Positions 21,427 to 22,046 of a stretch of DNA of 22,046 bases are shown in pieces; position 1 is the first letter of the stretch, and every line of letters begins with the position of its first letter. Source of the stretch: Selenomonadales bacterium (GTDB lineage: Bacteria; Bacillota; Clostridia; Christensenellales; QALW01); the NCBI GenBank assembly GCA_003150515.1, contig QALW01000029.1:1-22046 (forward strand), given 5' to 3'. The notes below the pieces were generated by a model. It saw only the letters and a program-made list of their open reading frames with translations, was not told where the DNA came from and ran no database searches. The position numbers and the translations under genes are program-made.

Positions 21427-22046
21427 ATGAAAAAAATACTGGCTATACTCGCCGTCCTATTCATAATACCGGCCGCCGGATGCCGGAATTCGCAGGATTC
21501 TGAAGCGGGCGCTTCAAGCAGCGCCGCAGGCTCTGCGCCCAGCGGCAGCCCTTCCGCCTCCGCTTATTCAACCGTTTCTACCGGCCTCACCCCAGGCAGG
21601 ATGCCTGGTCTTTCGCCTGAGAAAACCTTGTCTCCAACAGCCCCGCCTACTGGCAGCGCCGGGCAATCCGCCGCCGTTTCAGCCGGTACGCCCGCGCTCA
21701 CTCCAGGTAAAACAGATAAAATTACCCCTAAACCTACTAACACCCCGATTAAGACGCCCAGCCCCTCTTCGGACGCAGCCCAGCGCGCAGGCTATACTGC
21801 AAACAACATAGTGGGAGTGGACAGGTACGGGAGGACGTTTGAGAGCATAGGAGGAGAGAGGGAGAACAAGCAGGTAGGGATGTTTTTCTGGCTGTGGCTG
21901 GGAGTGGAAAGCCACGGAGGAGGATACGGCCGATTTGCAGGAGTATACGACGCGAGCAAGATTATAGAGGAATACGGCCGGGAGACAGTATTCATGGAAG
22001 AGAATCCCAAGGATGAAGCAGGGAATGCAATCAGCCCCAACGGGCA
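21427..22046 (+). CDS. Lipoprotein with Pro/Ser/Thr-rich linker and glycosidase-like domain (3' end cut off)
   Basis: The frame is open from the ATG at 21427 to the window end (206 codons seen). Residues 1-19 form a lipoprotein signal (hydrophobic ILAILAVLFII, then PAAGC, Cys19 as lipid anchor). The -3 Ala makes the lipobox slightly weak. Residues about 20-120 are a long Ser/Pro/Thr/Gly linker. From about residue 125 a folded domain begins (NNIVGVDRYGRTF, then QVGMFFWLWLG, then GVYDASKIIEEYG). This resembles the start of a glycoside-hydrolase-like family of gut and soil bacteria in which a VGMFYxxWxG strand opens a barrel. That family call comes from memory and is uncertain. Codon choice changes at the domain border, near 21785. 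Confidence 0.7.
   Translation, partial: MKKILAILAVLFIIPAAGCRNSQDSEAGASSSAAGSAPSGSPSASAYSTVSTGLTPGRMPGLSPEKTLSPTAPPTGSAGQSAAVSAGTPALTPGKTDKITPKPTNTPIKTPSPSSDAAQRAGYTANNIVGVDRYGRTFESIGGERENKQVGMFFWLWLGVESHGGGYGRFAGVYDASKIIEEYGRETVFMEENPKDEAGNAISPNG

Overview
The window looks like a chromosomal segment of an anaerobic, Gram-positive-type bacterium (Bacillota, probably Clostridia). The reasons are: a PyrR-type RNA attenuator in front of a clustered pyr operon; the NAD-linked dihydroorotate dehydrogenase pair PyrK/PyrD; a ParE-ParC pair with a Gram-positive ParC quinolone-region sequence; and surface proteins with a signal peptide, a Ser/Pro/Thr-rich linker and a C-terminal membrane anchor. Codon use is fairly uniform and rich in ATA (Ile), with one exception at the right edge. 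No tRNA, rRNA, CRISPR array, insertion sequence or phage gene was seen.

Layout. (1) 48-2830, minus strand: a surface-protein operon read from one promoter. It holds a membrane-anchored jelly-roll-like protein, a membrane-anchored five-bladed beta-propeller of the GH43/GH32 type, and a truncated copy of the propeller's N-terminus at the window edge. (2) 3002-5408, plus strand: a tight three-gene operon resembling gatC-gatA-gatB, in which all three subunits are degenerate. The GatA homologue has lost all three catalytic residues, and the GatB homologue is about half length. (3) 5421-5553: a large perfect inverted repeat with three small hairpins in its loop. (4) 5563-11164, minus strand: pyrR-pyrB-pyrC-pyrF-pyrK-pyrD, with promoter, PyrR-binding loop, antiterminator and terminator upstream, and an intrinsic terminator overlapping the pyrD stop. 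(5) 11199-11395: a second, larger inverted repeat with the same stem-plus-three-hairpins plan and a shared sequence core. (6) 11415-17277, minus strand: parE-parC (topoisomerase IV) followed by hisH-hisF. (7) 17430-18181: a small MmcQ/YjbR gene (+) and a one-domain alkylguanine-transferase gene (-), converging on a terminator. (8) 18231-21020, minus strand: ung, an HSL-family esterase and gpsA, with a terminator after gpsA. (9) 21250-22046, plus strand: a promoter, a long leader and the start of a lipoprotein with a glycosidase-like domain, cut off by the window end.

How the genes fit together. The pyr genes cover carbamoyl-aspartate to UMP except pyrE, with carbamoyl-phosphate synthase also absent. 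The attenuator gives uridine-nucleotide feedback. HisH/HisF form the glutamine-dependent IGP synthase of histidine biosynthesis. The surface proteins at both edges suggest glycan handling at the cell surface.

The most unusual content is the intact but apparently non-catalytic GatCAB-like operon and the pair of cloverleaf-shaped inverted repeats. Both rest on features visible in the sequence. Any biological role for them is inference.
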